Shown here piece after piece: positions 16,353 to 23,497 of a stretch of DNA of 26,425 nt (positions within the stretch are counted from its first letter, which is position 1; every line of letters starts with the position of its first letter). The notes under the pieces were generated by a model, which saw only the letters and a list, made by a program, of their open reading frames with translations, did not search any database and was not told the DNA's origin. This DNA comes from JANMEX01 sp043744175 (GTDB lineage: Bacteria > Pseudomonadota > Alphaproteobacteria > Rhizobiales > Rhizobiaceae): NCBI GenBank assembly GCA_043744175.1, contig JAYTVD010000065.1, forward strand, positions 1 through 26,425, read 5' to 3'. The position numbers were made by a program, and so were the translations under genes.

Positions 16353-16368
16353 CATACAATTAAGTATG
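16353..16368. promoter_or_regulatory. Palindrome CATAC-N6-GTATG in the divergent intergenic region
   Basis: Perfect 5-base arms around six A/T-rich bases, between the response regulator and creatininase-like genes and 66 bases before the latter's ATG. Its size and position would fit a binding site for a LuxR-type dimer. The rightward strand also has TACAAT at 16355-16360 as a possible -10, with no clear -35. The rest of the 188-base gap shows nothing else I can name. Confidence 0.35.
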
Positions 16369-16434
16369 ATGATTTTTGGCCCGAAACGGTCTATCGGCGA
16401 TAGTATCAAATCACGCGAGTGGGGCGGCGGGCAA

Positions 16435-17253
16435 ATGCTACGATATTTTCACCTTTGGTCGCGGCAGATATGCGTTGCAGCTTTGTTGCTTTTAGCGACC
16501 TTTCTGCCAGCCAGCGCATCCGTCTTTTTGGAAGATCAAACTTGGACTGAGCTACGCGACCAGATTGCCGCTGGCACCACTACCATTATCATCCCCATTG
16601 GCGGCACCGAGCAAAACGGGCCCTATATGGCGCTGGGCAAACATAATGCCCGCGTGAAATTTCTGGCTGAGAAGATCGCGACTAAGCTGGGCAATGCGCT
16701 GGTTGCGCCGGTGATTGCCTATGTGCCGGAGGGCAAGATTGAGCCGCCAACCGCGCACATGAAATTTCCCGGTACGGTCACCATTGCTGACGCCGTGTTC
16801 GAGGCGATTCTGGAATCTGCCGCGCGTAGTTTTAAGCATCATGGCTTTAAGACCATTGTGCTGATTGGCGATCATGGTAGCTACCAGAAGGATATGAGCA
16901 TCTTTGCGACCAAGCTCAACAAGGAATGGGCCAAGAGTGGCGTGGCCGTCTTTGCATCGACCGAATACTATACGCTAAGCCAAACAAAATTCGGTGACTT
17001 GCTGAAAGAAAAGGGCTTTAAGGAAAGTGAAATTGGCACTCATGCCGGGTTGCTCGATACATCGCTTATGCTGGCAGTTGACCCCGCTATGGTGCGAATG
17101 AACAGAATTACATCAGGGCCAAAACTTGGCGCAAGCGATGGCGTTTATGGCGGCGATCCGACAAAATCATCAGCTGAACTTGGACAGCTTGGGATTGACC
17201 TCATCGTAAATGGCACTACACAGGCCATTCAAAATTTCATTTCAAAACAATAG
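16435..17253 (+). CDS. Exported creatininase-family protein
   Basis: A 272-residue member of the creatinine amidohydrolase family with a signal peptide (residues 1-28, cleavage near PASA), so it should act in the periplasm; most family members are cytoplasmic. Family landmarks are IPIGGTEQNG (54-62), H70 in ALGKHN, HMKFPGTVTI (108-117), GDHGSYQKD (145-153) and THAGLLDTS (202-210). Compared with classical creatininase, EQHG is EQNG, the Asp of the TD motif is replaced by His in GKHN, and the acid in HAGE is Leu, so the metal site or reaction may differ. The ATG at 16435 is chosen because it opens the signal peptide; the open frame upstream runs back into the regulator gene. It is followed after 24 bases by the secreted beta-propeller. 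The substrate is unknown. Confidence 0.8.
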   Translation: MLRYFHLWSRQICVAALLLLATFLPASASVFLEDQTWTELRDQIAAGTTTIIIPIGGTEQNGPYMALGKHNARVKFLAEKIATKLGNALVAPVIAYVPEGKIEPPTAHMKFPGTVTIADAVFEAILESAARSFKHHGFKTIVLIGDHGSYQKDMSIFATKLNKEWAKSGVAVFASTEYYTLSQTKFGDLLKEKGFKESEIGTHAGLLDTSLMLAVDPAMVRMNRITSGPKLGASDGVYGGDPTKSSAELGQLGIDLIVNGTTQAIQNFISKQ

Positions 17254-17277
17254 TTTCCCCGAAAGAGTTCTCCCAAA

Positions 17278-18573
17278 ATGCTGCTTAAGAAATCCGTGCT
17301 CGGTTTAGCGCTTTCGATGATGACGTGCGCAAGCGCCTACGCGATGGATTGCCCTTCGGGATTTGAAGTGAAGTCGGGCTTTTGCATGGTCTCGCCGCAA
17401 AGCGCCACGCCGATGAAGATGAGCGGCATGGTGATGGATGCACCTGCGGCGCAAGCACCCTGCCCTACTGGCTTTGAAATGAAGAACGGCCTTTGCATGG
17501 TTGCGCCAAAGCCATTGGCGGGCAGCACCGCTCCAATCAACATCTATAGCGGTATTGGTGCGGATAATCTCAATCCGGCGCTGGCGAGCGTGCCGCAGCG
17601 GGTTTATGTGCCTAACCATTCTTCCAATACGGTGAGTGTGATTGACCAAGCGACGATGAAAGTGATTGACACTTTCAAAGTGGGACTTGGGCCACAACAC
17701 ATCATTCCCTCATGGGATTTGAAGACGCTGTGGGTGGCCAACAATGCCAGCAACACACTGCGCGGCGCGATGACGCCGATTGATCCGGTGACGTCCAAGC
17801 CCGGCTCGTCGATGGAAGTGGATGATCCCTACAATATGTATTTCATGCCCGATGGCAGCGAAGCAGTGATTGTGGATGAGGCTTATAAGCGGCTGGATAT
17901 TCGCGACCCGCACACGATGAAAATTATTGCCGAAATTCCGACGCCGGATTGCCACGGCATCAACCACGCAGACTTTGCCGCTGACTACAGCTTTGCGATT
18001 TTCACCTGCGAGTTTCGTGGTGGCGCTCTGGTTAAAGTCGATTTGAAGAACCGCAAAGTGCTCGGCATGTTGGAATTATCCAAAAAAGGTATGCCGCAAG
18101 ATGTGCGCCTTTCGCCGGATGGCAGTGTGTTTTACGTCAGCGATATGATGAACAATGGCGTGTTTTTAATTGATGCAGCGACATTCACCGAAGTTGGATT
18201 TATACCCACGGGCGTTGGCGCGCACGGTCTCAATGTCAGCCGTGACGGGAAATCTCTTTATGTCGCCAATCGCGGTTCGATGGAAATTCCAGCCCCCTCT
18301 AAAGGCCCCGGCAGCGTGAGTGTGATTGATTTTGCCACGCGCAAAGTGGTGGCCAACTGGCCAATCGAAGGTGGTGGCAGCCCCGATATGGGCAATTTGA
18401 GTGTCGATGGTAAAACGCTTTGGCTTTCGGGACGGTTCGACAATGTGGTCTATGCCTTTGATACTATGAGCGGCGCGGTGACGAAAATCAAGGTCGGGCA
18501 AGAGCCGCACGGGCTGACCGTTTGGCCGCAGCCGGGCAATTTCTCGCTCGGGCATACGGGTAATATGCGGTAG
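17278..18573 (+). CDS. Exported YVTN-type beta-propeller protein with duplicated Cys motif
   Basis: A 431-residue secreted protein. Residues 1-22 are a signal peptide. Next come two copies of a motif CPxGFExKxGxCMVxP (C25-C36 and C62-C73) separated by a Met-rich linker (MKMSGMVM, 46-53). From about residue 100 to the end are repeated beta-propeller blades with YVTN-like signatures such as YVPNHSSNTVSVID, LWVANNASNT, LYVANRG and VWPQPG. Related propellers occur near PQQ-dependent dehydrogenases or as periplasmic metal-handling proteins, but neither role can be assigned here. The Cys and Met residues could form disulfides or bind a soft metal such as copper. Its gene follows the exported creatininase gene, so the two probably work together. 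There is no CxxCH haem motif. Confidence 0.82.
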   Translation: MLLKKSVLGLALSMMTCASAYAMDCPSGFEVKSGFCMVSPQSATPMKMSGMVMDAPAAQAPCPTGFEMKNGLCMVAPKPLAGSTAPINIYSGIGADNLNPALASVPQRVYVPNHSSNTVSVIDQATMKVIDTFKVGLGPQHIIPSWDLKTLWVANNASNTLRGAMTPIDPVTSKPGSSMEVDDPYNMYFMPDGSEAVIVDEAYKRLDIRDPHTMKIIAEIPTPDCHGINHADFAADYSFAIFTCEFRGGALVKVDLKNRKVLGMLELSKKGMPQDVRLSPDGSVFYVSDMMNNGVFLIDAATFTEVGFIPTGVGAHGLNVSRDGKSLYVANRGSMEIPAPSKGPGSVSVIDFATRKVVANWPIEGGGSPDMGNLSVDGKTLWLSGRFDNVVYAFDTMSGAVTKIKVGQEPHGLTVWPQPGNFSLGHTGNMR

Positions 18574-18640
18574 ATTGCGGTCAAATATACCGTGCAGCCC
18601 TTGTAGTTTGGGGAAATAGTCGCCAAATGCCAAACTGGAA

Positions 18641-18668
18641 TTGCGGCATTGTACAGTCTTGCTACTAT
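18641..18668 (+). promoter_or_regulatory. Candidate promoter for the YjbE/TerC-family gene
   Basis: TTGCGG (18641-18646) and TACTAT (18663-18668) are spaced by 16 bases and lie 29 bases before the ATG at 18698. The 124-base gap after the propeller gene shows no clear terminator. Confidence 0.35.
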
Positions 18669-18697
18669 GCGTGAACGATTAAAACCGGATGGGCATA

Positions 18698-19360
18698 ATG
18701 GAAATTTTCACCGCTGCGGGACTGACCGCGCTCCTTACTGTTATCGCAATTGATCTCGTGCTGGCGGGCGATAACGCCATCGTCATTGGCTTAGCAGCAG
18801 CCGGCCTACCCAAGGACCAGCGTAATAAAGCCATTCTGGTTGGCATTGCGGCGGCCACGGTGCTGCGAATAGGCTTTGCGCTTATTACCACTTATTTGCT
18901 GGGCATTGTGGGCCTGCTGCTGGCGGGCGGCATTTTGCTTTTGTGGGTGTGCTGGAAAATGTGGCGTGAACTGCGCACAAGCCATGCAGACTCGCTTGCG
19001 GCGCAAGAGGCGCTTGATGATGCCGACAACAATGCTGATGGCGAGATTGCCAAGGGCGCGCCGCGCAAGACATTTGCACAAGCTGCTTGGCAGATTGTTA
19101 TTGCCGACATTTCCATGTCACTAGATAACGTGCTTGCTGTCGCGGGCGCAGCCAAAGATCATCCGACAGTGCTGATTATCGGCCTTGCACTATCCATCGC
19201 CATGATGGGACTTGCCGCATCATTCATCGCACGCTTGCTCAATCGCTACCCGTGGATCGCTTATGTGGGCCTTGCCATAATCGTGTATGTCGCACTTAAC
19301 ATGATGTATCATGGCTGGATCGAAGTGGCACCGCATGTGCAGACGCTGATCTCGGCTTAA
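18698..19360 (+). CDS. TerC/YjbE-family integral membrane protein, putative metal-ion exporter
   Basis: A 220-residue protein with about six or seven membrane segments. It shows the two-fold internal repeat of the family: IDLVLAGDNAIVIG near the start (D19, D25, N26) and ADISMSLDNVLAVAG in the second half. These acidic residues inside the membrane are expected to bind the ion. Related YjbE/TerC proteins export manganese in several bacteria, so a role in metal balance is likely, and the zinc regulon next door agrees. The polar loop between the halves is rich in Asp, Ala and Asn. The ATG at 18698 gives the family-typical MEIFTAAG; an ATG three codons earlier (18689) is also possible. Its stop overlaps the stop of zur by four bases, tail to tail. 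Confidence 0.85.
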   Translation: MEIFTAAGLTALLTVIAIDLVLAGDNAIVIGLAAAGLPKDQRNKAILVGIAAATVLRIGFALITTYLLGIVGLLLAGGILLLWVCWKMWRELRTSHADSLAAQEALDDADNNADGEIAKGAPRKTFAQAAWQIVIADISMSLDNVLAVAGAAKDHPTVLIIGLALSIAMMGLAASFIARLLNRYPWIAYVGLAIIVYVALNMMYHGWIEVAPHVQTLISA

Positions 19361-19755
19361 GCGGCTATGCAGGTGGCACAAGTGCCGCGCAGCTCCACGC
19401 TGGTTTTGTGCGGGCGGAAGCCCTTGGTTTTGGTCCACGCGGATAGCCAGTCATCTATTATGTGATCGGCGAACTCATCCACTTGTCCGCATATTTCGCA
19501 AATGGCAAAGGCGGCTACGCCGTGATGATGGCCGTCGTGCGCATCATGGGCACAAGCCATAAAGGCGTTGATACTTTCCAAGCGGTGAACAATGCCTCCC
19601 TCCAGCAGTTTTTCTAAAGCACGATAGACCTGCAACGGTGCGCGGAAGCCTTGGTCGCGCAGCCGGTCCAGCAGTACATATGCCGTCAACGGGGCATTGG
19701 CGTTCCGCAATTCTGCTAACACCAGAGACTGGTTTTTTGTCAGCGCTTTTTCCAA
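19357..19755 (-). CDS. zur: Zur, zinc-responsive Fur-family repressor
   Basis: Fur-family repressor that blocks zinc-uptake genes when zinc is plentiful. Read from the TTG at 19755 it has 132 residues. AAAGGAG lies 7 bases before this TTG; the 28 codons of open frame upstream run into the operators and are not coding. The N-terminal winged helix includes APLTAYVLLDRLRDQG and APLQVYRALEKLLEGG. The C-terminal half has the His-rich segment CAHDAHDGHHHG and two structural CxxC pairs (CEIC and CATC). It is divergent from znuCBA and shares the operator region, so it probably controls itself as well. Fur, Mur or PerR are less likely because of the transporter next door. Confidence 0.92.
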   Translation of the reverse strand: MEKALTKNQSLVLAELRNANAPLTAYVLLDRLRDQGFRAPLQVYRALEKLLEGGIVHRLESINAFMACAHDAHDGHHHGVAAFAICEICGQVDEFADHIIDDWLSAWTKTKGFRPHKTSVELRGTCATCIAA

Positions 19756-19777
19756 GCACCTGCTCCTTTTGTACAAA

Positions 19778-19796
19778 AATGTAATGTTATTACATT
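19778..19796. promoter_or_regulatory. Zur box 1 (zur-proximal)
   Basis: AATGTAAT-GTT-ATTACATT, a perfect 19-base palindrome with 8-base arms, 23 bases upstream of the zur TTG. It shares the core TGTAAT-N3-ATTACA with box 2; the centres are 30 bases apart, about three helical turns, so both lie on the same face of the DNA. Confidence 0.82.
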
Positions 19797-19801
19797 TATC
19801 A

Positions 19802-19830
19802 TTGACACTTGTAATAACATTACATAGGCA
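19802..19830 (+). promoter_or_regulatory. Candidate znuCBA promoter
   Basis: A consensus -35 TTGACA (19802-19807) is followed after 17 bases by TAGGCA (19825-19830), a weak -10. Zur box 2 occupies the spacer, so Zur binding would block RNA polymerase directly. Confidence 0.5.
19810..19824. promoter_or_regulatory. Zur box 2 (znu-proximal)
   Basis: TGTAAT-AAC-ATTACA, a 15-base palindrome with 6-base arms, 33 bases upstream of the znuC ATG and between its likely -35 and -10. It is a near copy of box 1. Confidence 0.82.
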
Positions 19831-19857
19831 TTGGTTCAAGTTTCAAAAGAGTCATTC

Positions 19858-20673
19858 ATGTCGCAATCCAGCCTCACATTTTCCGGCCTTACGCTGGGCT
19901 ACAATAGCCATCCGGCGGTGCATCATTTGGAAGGTTCGCTGGAGCGCGGCTCTCTGACCGCCATTGTAGGGCCGAACGGTTCGGGCAAATCCACTTTGAT
20001 GAAAGGTATTGTCGGCATTTTGAAGCCTATGGCGGGCACCATTATCGTTGCCCCTAGACAGACCACAGCCTACCTGCCGCAGCAATCCGAAGTAGATCGC
20101 TCTTTTCCATCGCGGGTTTATGATCTGGTCGCTCTTGGTCTATGGCCAAAACGCGGCCTTATGGGTTGGCTAACGGGAACTGATAGAACTGCGATTTTGG
20201 GAGCTCTGCAGGCCGTTGGTCTCGAAGGTTTCGAGGGACGCGGGCTGGATACACTATCGGGCGGGCAGTTGCAGCGGGCACTGTTTGCGCGAGTGCTGTT
20301 GCAAGACGCGGATTTGATATTGCTCGATGAACCTTTCAACGCCATTGATACCAAAACCGTTGGCGATCTCATTGCACTCATCAAGCGATGGAATGGCGAG
20401 AAACGCACTGTCATCGTTGTTGCTCACGATCTAACTTTAGTGCGCGAACATTTTCCCCAAACGCTACTCTTAGCGCGGCAGAAAATCGCGTGGGGTGAAA
20501 CGGACACGACTTTGTCGCCAGAAAATTTGGCACGGGCGCGGCGGTTTACCGAAGCTTGGAATGATGATGCGCCATGGTGCGACGCGCCGGGTGATATGCA
20601 CAAAGACCATGCTCATAACCACGGGCACGATCATCATGATGATAAGCATGACGGACATCATCATGCGCATTGA
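19858..20673 (+). CDS. znuC: Zinc ABC transporter ATP-binding protein with His-rich tail
   Basis: ATPase of the zinc importer, 271 residues. Walker A GPNGSGKST is at 38-46, the signature is LSGGQLQRALFARVLLQ, Walker B is LILLDEPFNAID, and the switch His is in VVAHDL. The last 24 residues contain 12 histidines alternating with Asp, Gly and Ala. Such tails bind zinc and are more usual on periplasmic zinc-binding proteins or chaperones; here the tail is on the cytoplasmic side and the binding protein lacks a His-rich loop. The ATG at 19858 has AAGAG upstream; an earlier GTG/TTG extension would run towards the promoter. First gene of znuCBA under Zur control. Confidence 0.93.
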   Translation: MSQSSLTFSGLTLGYNSHPAVHHLEGSLERGSLTAIVGPNGSGKSTLMKGIVGILKPMAGTIIVAPRQTTAYLPQQSEVDRSFPSRVYDLVALGLWPKRGLMGWLTGTDRTAILGALQAVGLEGFEGRGLDTLSGGQLQRALFARVLLQDADLILLDEPFNAIDTKTVGDLIALIKRWNGEKRTVIVVAHDLTLVREHFPQTLLLARQKIAWGETDTTLSPENLARARRFTEAWNDDAPWCDAPGDMHKDHAHNHGHDHHDDKHDGHHHAH

Positions 20674-20765
20674 AATTCGCTACGAGATCGCCTCTCACCC
20701 GGCACACGTCTACACGTTGGAGAAACGAGGAGAAGTGAACTCCCAACATTGCATCAAGGTGTCCC

Positions 20766-21632
20766 ATGTATAGCGCTTTGATCGCTCCTTTTATCGACTA
20801 CGCCTTCATGCAGCGCGCGCTGTTTGGGACGCTTTTGCTTGCGCTTGGTGCGGGTCCGGTTGGCGTTTTTTTGATGCTGCGGCGGATGAGTCTGGCTGGC
20901 GATGCGATGGCACATGCGATTTTGCCTGGCGCTGCCATAGGCTATTTGCTGTTTGGGTTGGCGATATTTCCAATGACGATTGGCGGGCTTATCGCAGGCC
21001 TTATTGTAGCACTCGGTGCGGGCGCGGTGTCACGTTTTACCATCCAAAATGAAGATGCCTCAATGGCCGCATTTTACTTAATTTCGCTTGCCGCAGGCGT
21101 GCTCATCGTCTCCCTGCGTGGGTCCAGCGTGGATCTTATGCATGTGCTGTTCGGTACAGTTTTGGCACTGGATAATCAGGCGTTGTCGCTGATTGGCGGC
21201 ATTACGCTGCTGACACTTGCGCTGCTGTTTGTCTTCTGGCGCGGGCTGATTGCAGAGTGTCTCGACCCGCTGTTTCTGCGCTCGGTAAGCCGCCTTGGAA
21301 CGCCAGTGCATTTCATTTTTCTGTTTCTTGTGGTGCTGAATTTAGTCAGCGGATTTCAAGCACTCGGCACACTTTTGTCTGTTGGTTTGATGATGTTACC
21401 AGCAGCGGCAGCGCGGTTTTGGACTTCCCGTGTTGAGACAATGTGTCTGGTTGCCGTGGCTATTGGCATGAGCTCAGGCGTAGCGGGATTGTTGATCTCT
21501 TACCATTTCGCCCTGCCCTCCGGTCCGTCGATTATTCTGTTTGCCGGTGTGTTTTATATCGTGTCGCTTTTGTTTGGATCACGCGGTGTTATTACTTCGC
21601 ATCTGCGCCCCCAGCGCCATCGTACTGCCTGA
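20766..21632 (+). CDS. znuB: Zinc ABC transporter permease
   Basis: ABC-3 family inner-membrane permease of 288 residues, with about eight hydrophobic segments. The family region LMLRRMSLAGDAMAHAILPGAAIGYL near the N-terminus is clear (given here as positions about 37-62; key residues R-M-S-L, D and H). AAGGTG lies 7 bases before the ATG. The 92-base gap after znuC has no terminator; a 12-codon GTG ORF (20735-20773) ends across the znuB start but has poor spacing. ZnuB would dimerise to form the zinc path used by ZnuA and ZnuC. Confidence 0.92.
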   Translation: MYSALIAPFIDYAFMQRALFGTLLLALGAGPVGVFLMLRRMSLAGDAMAHAILPGAAIGYLLFGLAIFPMTIGGLIAGLIVALGAGAVSRFTIQNEDASMAAFYLISLAAGVLIVSLRGSSVDLMHVLFGTVLALDNQALSLIGGITLLTLALLFVFWRGLIAECLDPLFLRSVSRLGTPVHFIFLFLVVLNLVSGFQALGTLLSVGLMMLPAAAARFWTSRVETMCLVAVAIGMSSGVAGLLISYHFALPSGPSIILFAGVFYIVSLLFGSRGVITSHLRPQRHRTA

Positions 21633-21656
21633 CTATTTGATTCAAGGAGAGAGCCT

Positions 21657-22547
21657 ATGTCATTGAATTGGTTTGCTAAACTGTTGCTCGTTGCATCAAT
21701 CCTTACCCCTGTCGCAGCCAATGCTGCGCCGCTCAAAGTGGTGGCATCATTCTCTATTTTGGGTGATCTCGCCCATGAAATTGGCGGCGATAAAATTGCA
21801 ATCACAACGCTGGTCGGGCCGAATGGCGATGCACATGTTTATGAACCGAAACCTGCCGATGCTGTTGCCATGACAGAGGCCAATCTGGTGCTTATCAACG
21901 GCCTTGGCTTTGAAGGCTTTATCGAGCGCTTGGCACAGACCAGCGCGACTAAGGCCCAAATCATTACAGCATCAACTGGCGTTGCGCCCATTGCTGGCGA
22001 GGGAGCGGACGCGGGTAAGAATGATCCACATGCCTTTCAATCCATTCCCAATGCGCGGATTTACGTGAAAAATATAACCAGTGCGTTATGCGCCGCTGAT
22101 GCTGCCGATTGCGAGACATTCAAAACCAACGCAAGCGCATACGATGCCAAACTTGTGACCCTGGATGTGGATGTGCGGGCGGCTATTTCGAGCATACCGC
22201 AGGCTAAACGCACCATCATCACTTCGCATGATGCGTTCGGTTATTTCGGCCATGAATATGGTTTAAAGTTCTTGGCGCCGGAAGGTATTTCAACGGATTC
22301 GGAAGCCTCGGCCGCGGGTCTCGCCGCGCTCGTTGACCAGATAAAATCATCAAGGGCATCAGCGCTGTTTATCGAAAATATGTCTGACCCGCGCTTGATA
22401 AATCAGATTTCAAACGAGACCGGAATCAAAATAGGCGGCTCGCTTTATTCCGATGCGCTTTCGCCTAATGATGGTCCGGCTTCGACTTATCTGGACATGA
22501 TGCGCAGCAATATGAAGGTAATTAAGGGCGCGATTTTGGGGAGTTAA
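21657..22547 (+). CDS. znuA: Zinc-binding periplasmic protein (ZnuA/AztC-like, cluster A-I)
   Basis: The periplasmic zinc receptor, 296 residues. The signal peptide covers 1-23 (cleavage after ANA). The likely zinc ligands of the cluster A-I family are H60 in GDAHVYEP, H125 in DPHAFQ, H191 in SHDAFGYF and D266 in LYSDALS. The loop between the first two ligands is short and lacks the His-rich stretch of many ZnuA proteins, which makes it closer to AztC-type receptors; C145 and C152 could form a disulfide. An AGGAGAG site lies 6 bases before the ATG. Manganese is a possible alternative substrate of this family, but the Zur boxes argue for zinc. It is the last gene of the operon. Confidence 0.92.
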   Translation: MSLNWFAKLLLVASILTPVAANAAPLKVVASFSILGDLAHEIGGDKIAITTLVGPNGDAHVYEPKPADAVAMTEANLVLINGLGFEGFIERLAQTSATKAQIITASTGVAPIAGEGADAGKNDPHAFQSIPNARIYVKNITSALCAADAADCETFKTNASAYDAKLVTLDVDVRAAISSIPQAKRTIITSHDAFGYFGHEYGLKFLAPEGISTDSEASAAGLAALVDQIKSSRASALFIENMSDPRLINQISNETGIKIGGSLYSDALSPNDGPASTYLDMMRSNMKVIKGAILGS

Positions 22548-22615
22548 TCCAAGCCGCAACTGTCAGGATTGCCGATAGTGGAAACACACAGCTGTGAGTC
22601 AAATAAAGTAATTTT

Positions 22616-22679
22616 CGAGAACCGGAGCGGAGCGTACATTTGGGTACGTGAGCACCGGAAGCGCAAAAAATTGCTCTCG
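22616..22679. repeat. Nested hairpin element between znuA and cysQ
   Basis: Three nested pairings are visible: CGAGA (22616-22620) with TCTCG (22675-22679), CCGG (22622-22625) with CCGG (22655-22658), and CGTAC (22633-22637) with GTACG (22644-22648) around a 6-base loop. ACCGGAGCG and ACCGGAAGCG are also an imperfect direct repeat. It fills most of the 152-base gap between convergent znuA and cysQ. The sequence is of a type I associate with dispersed intergenic repeats of Rhizobiales, but that is from memory. It may act as a two-way terminator, a repeat or a small RNA. Confidence 0.55.
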
Positions 22680-22699
22680 TTGATGGCTGATGCGAGTTT

Positions 22700-23497
22700 T
22701 CAAACCTTGGCGATAAAATGCGGATTGGCGAAGTCAGCATCATGGGATTGATTGCGCTTGCCATAGACCAAAGGCTTGCCATCAAGCGTTGATGTCATGC
22801 CACCAGCGGCACGAAGGACAGCATCACCGGCTGCTGTATCCCATTCCATCGTCCGGCCAAAGCGCGGATAGAGATCAGCCTCGCCTTTTGCAAGCAGGCA
22901 GAATTTCAAACTTGAGCCGACATTGACTGTTTTGCAACCCGGCATTTTGGCCAGATAATTCTCAGTCTCAGGCGTCATGTGCGAGCGGCTGGCGACGACA
23001 CGCGGGATGCCATCCACCTCGCTAATTTGCAATTTGTGGCGTGTGCCGATTTTGCCATCCACTACATCCGCCATATAGGCATTGTCTCCCGCACCGCAGT
23101 AGAGACGCTCGTGAACGGGACCATAAACCACGCCAGCGACAGGAAAGCCCTGCTCCACCAAGGCGATGTTGACTGTGAAATCTTCGCGGCCATTGACGAA
23201 TTCTCGTGTGCCATCCAGTGCGTCAACCAGAAAGAACTTACCTTCCAAATCCGCAGGGACATGGCCAGCCGCGATAGCTTCCTCCGCCACAACAGGGATA
23301 TGCGGATAATGCGCGGCAAGGCCTGCCAGAATAATCCCCTCGGCTCGCTCGTCAGCAATGGTCACAGGGGATTGGTCTTGCTTCATCCGTGCCGTACAGC
23401 CAGCCGTGCGTACAGCCATAATTTCATGACCGGCGTCCACAGCTAATTGCTCCAAAACGGTGAGCAATGCGTCAAATTTAGATTGCGAAATCATCAT
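22700..23497 (-). CDS. cysQ: CysQ, 3'(2'),5'-bisphosphate nucleotidase
   Basis: Inositol monophosphatase superfamily enzyme of 265 residues that hydrolyses 3'-phosphoadenosine 5'-phosphate (or PAPS), clearing the by-product of sulfate activation. Metal-site motifs are VTIADERAEG, VVAEEAIAAG, VDALDGTREFVNGREDFTVNIA (key D-x-L-D-G-T) and MEWDTAAGDA. The Asp-Ala variant of the usual DPLDGT is noted. It starts inside the end of cysNC, with a 20-base overlap in another frame; an ATG one codon later (23494) is equally possible. Being third in a cysD-cysNC-cysQ operon supports CysQ rather than a plain inositol phosphatase. Confidence 0.93.
   Translation of the reverse strand: MMISQSKFDALLTVLEQLAVDAGHEIMAVRTAGCTARMKQDQSPVTIADERAEGIILAGLAAHYPHIPVVAEEAIAAGHVPADLEGKFFLVDALDGTREFVNGREDFTVNIALVEQGFPVAGVVYGPVHERLYCGAGDNAYMADVVDGKIGTRHKLQISEVDGIPRVVASRSHMTPETENYLAKMPGCKTVNVGSSLKFCLLAKGEADLYPRFGRTMEWDTAAGDAVLRAAGGMTSTLDGKPLVYGKRNQSHDADFANPHFIAKV

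Noticed and set aside
17278..18573. Beta-propeller as AztD, the periplasmic zinc chaperone of AztABCD
   Set aside because: It lies outside the znu operon, lacks an obvious His-rich metal motif, and no Zur box was seen upstream. The Cys/Met features point elsewhere.
18574..18697. Possible yybP-ykoY manganese riboswitch upstream of the YjbE/TerC-family gene
   Set aside because: TTTGGGGAAATAGTCGCC recalls part of the motif and the gene family is right, but I could not build the paired stems or the second conserved loop, so the evidence is too weak.
20470..20767. Met-rich antisense ORF over the end of znuC
   Set aside because: It is the complement of the His-rich tail (CAT/CAC codons read as ATG/GTG) and not a membrane peptide.
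20735..20773. 12-codon GTG ORF overlapping the znuB start
   Set aside because: The GAGGAG before it is only 2 bases from the GTG, and nothing else supports translation.
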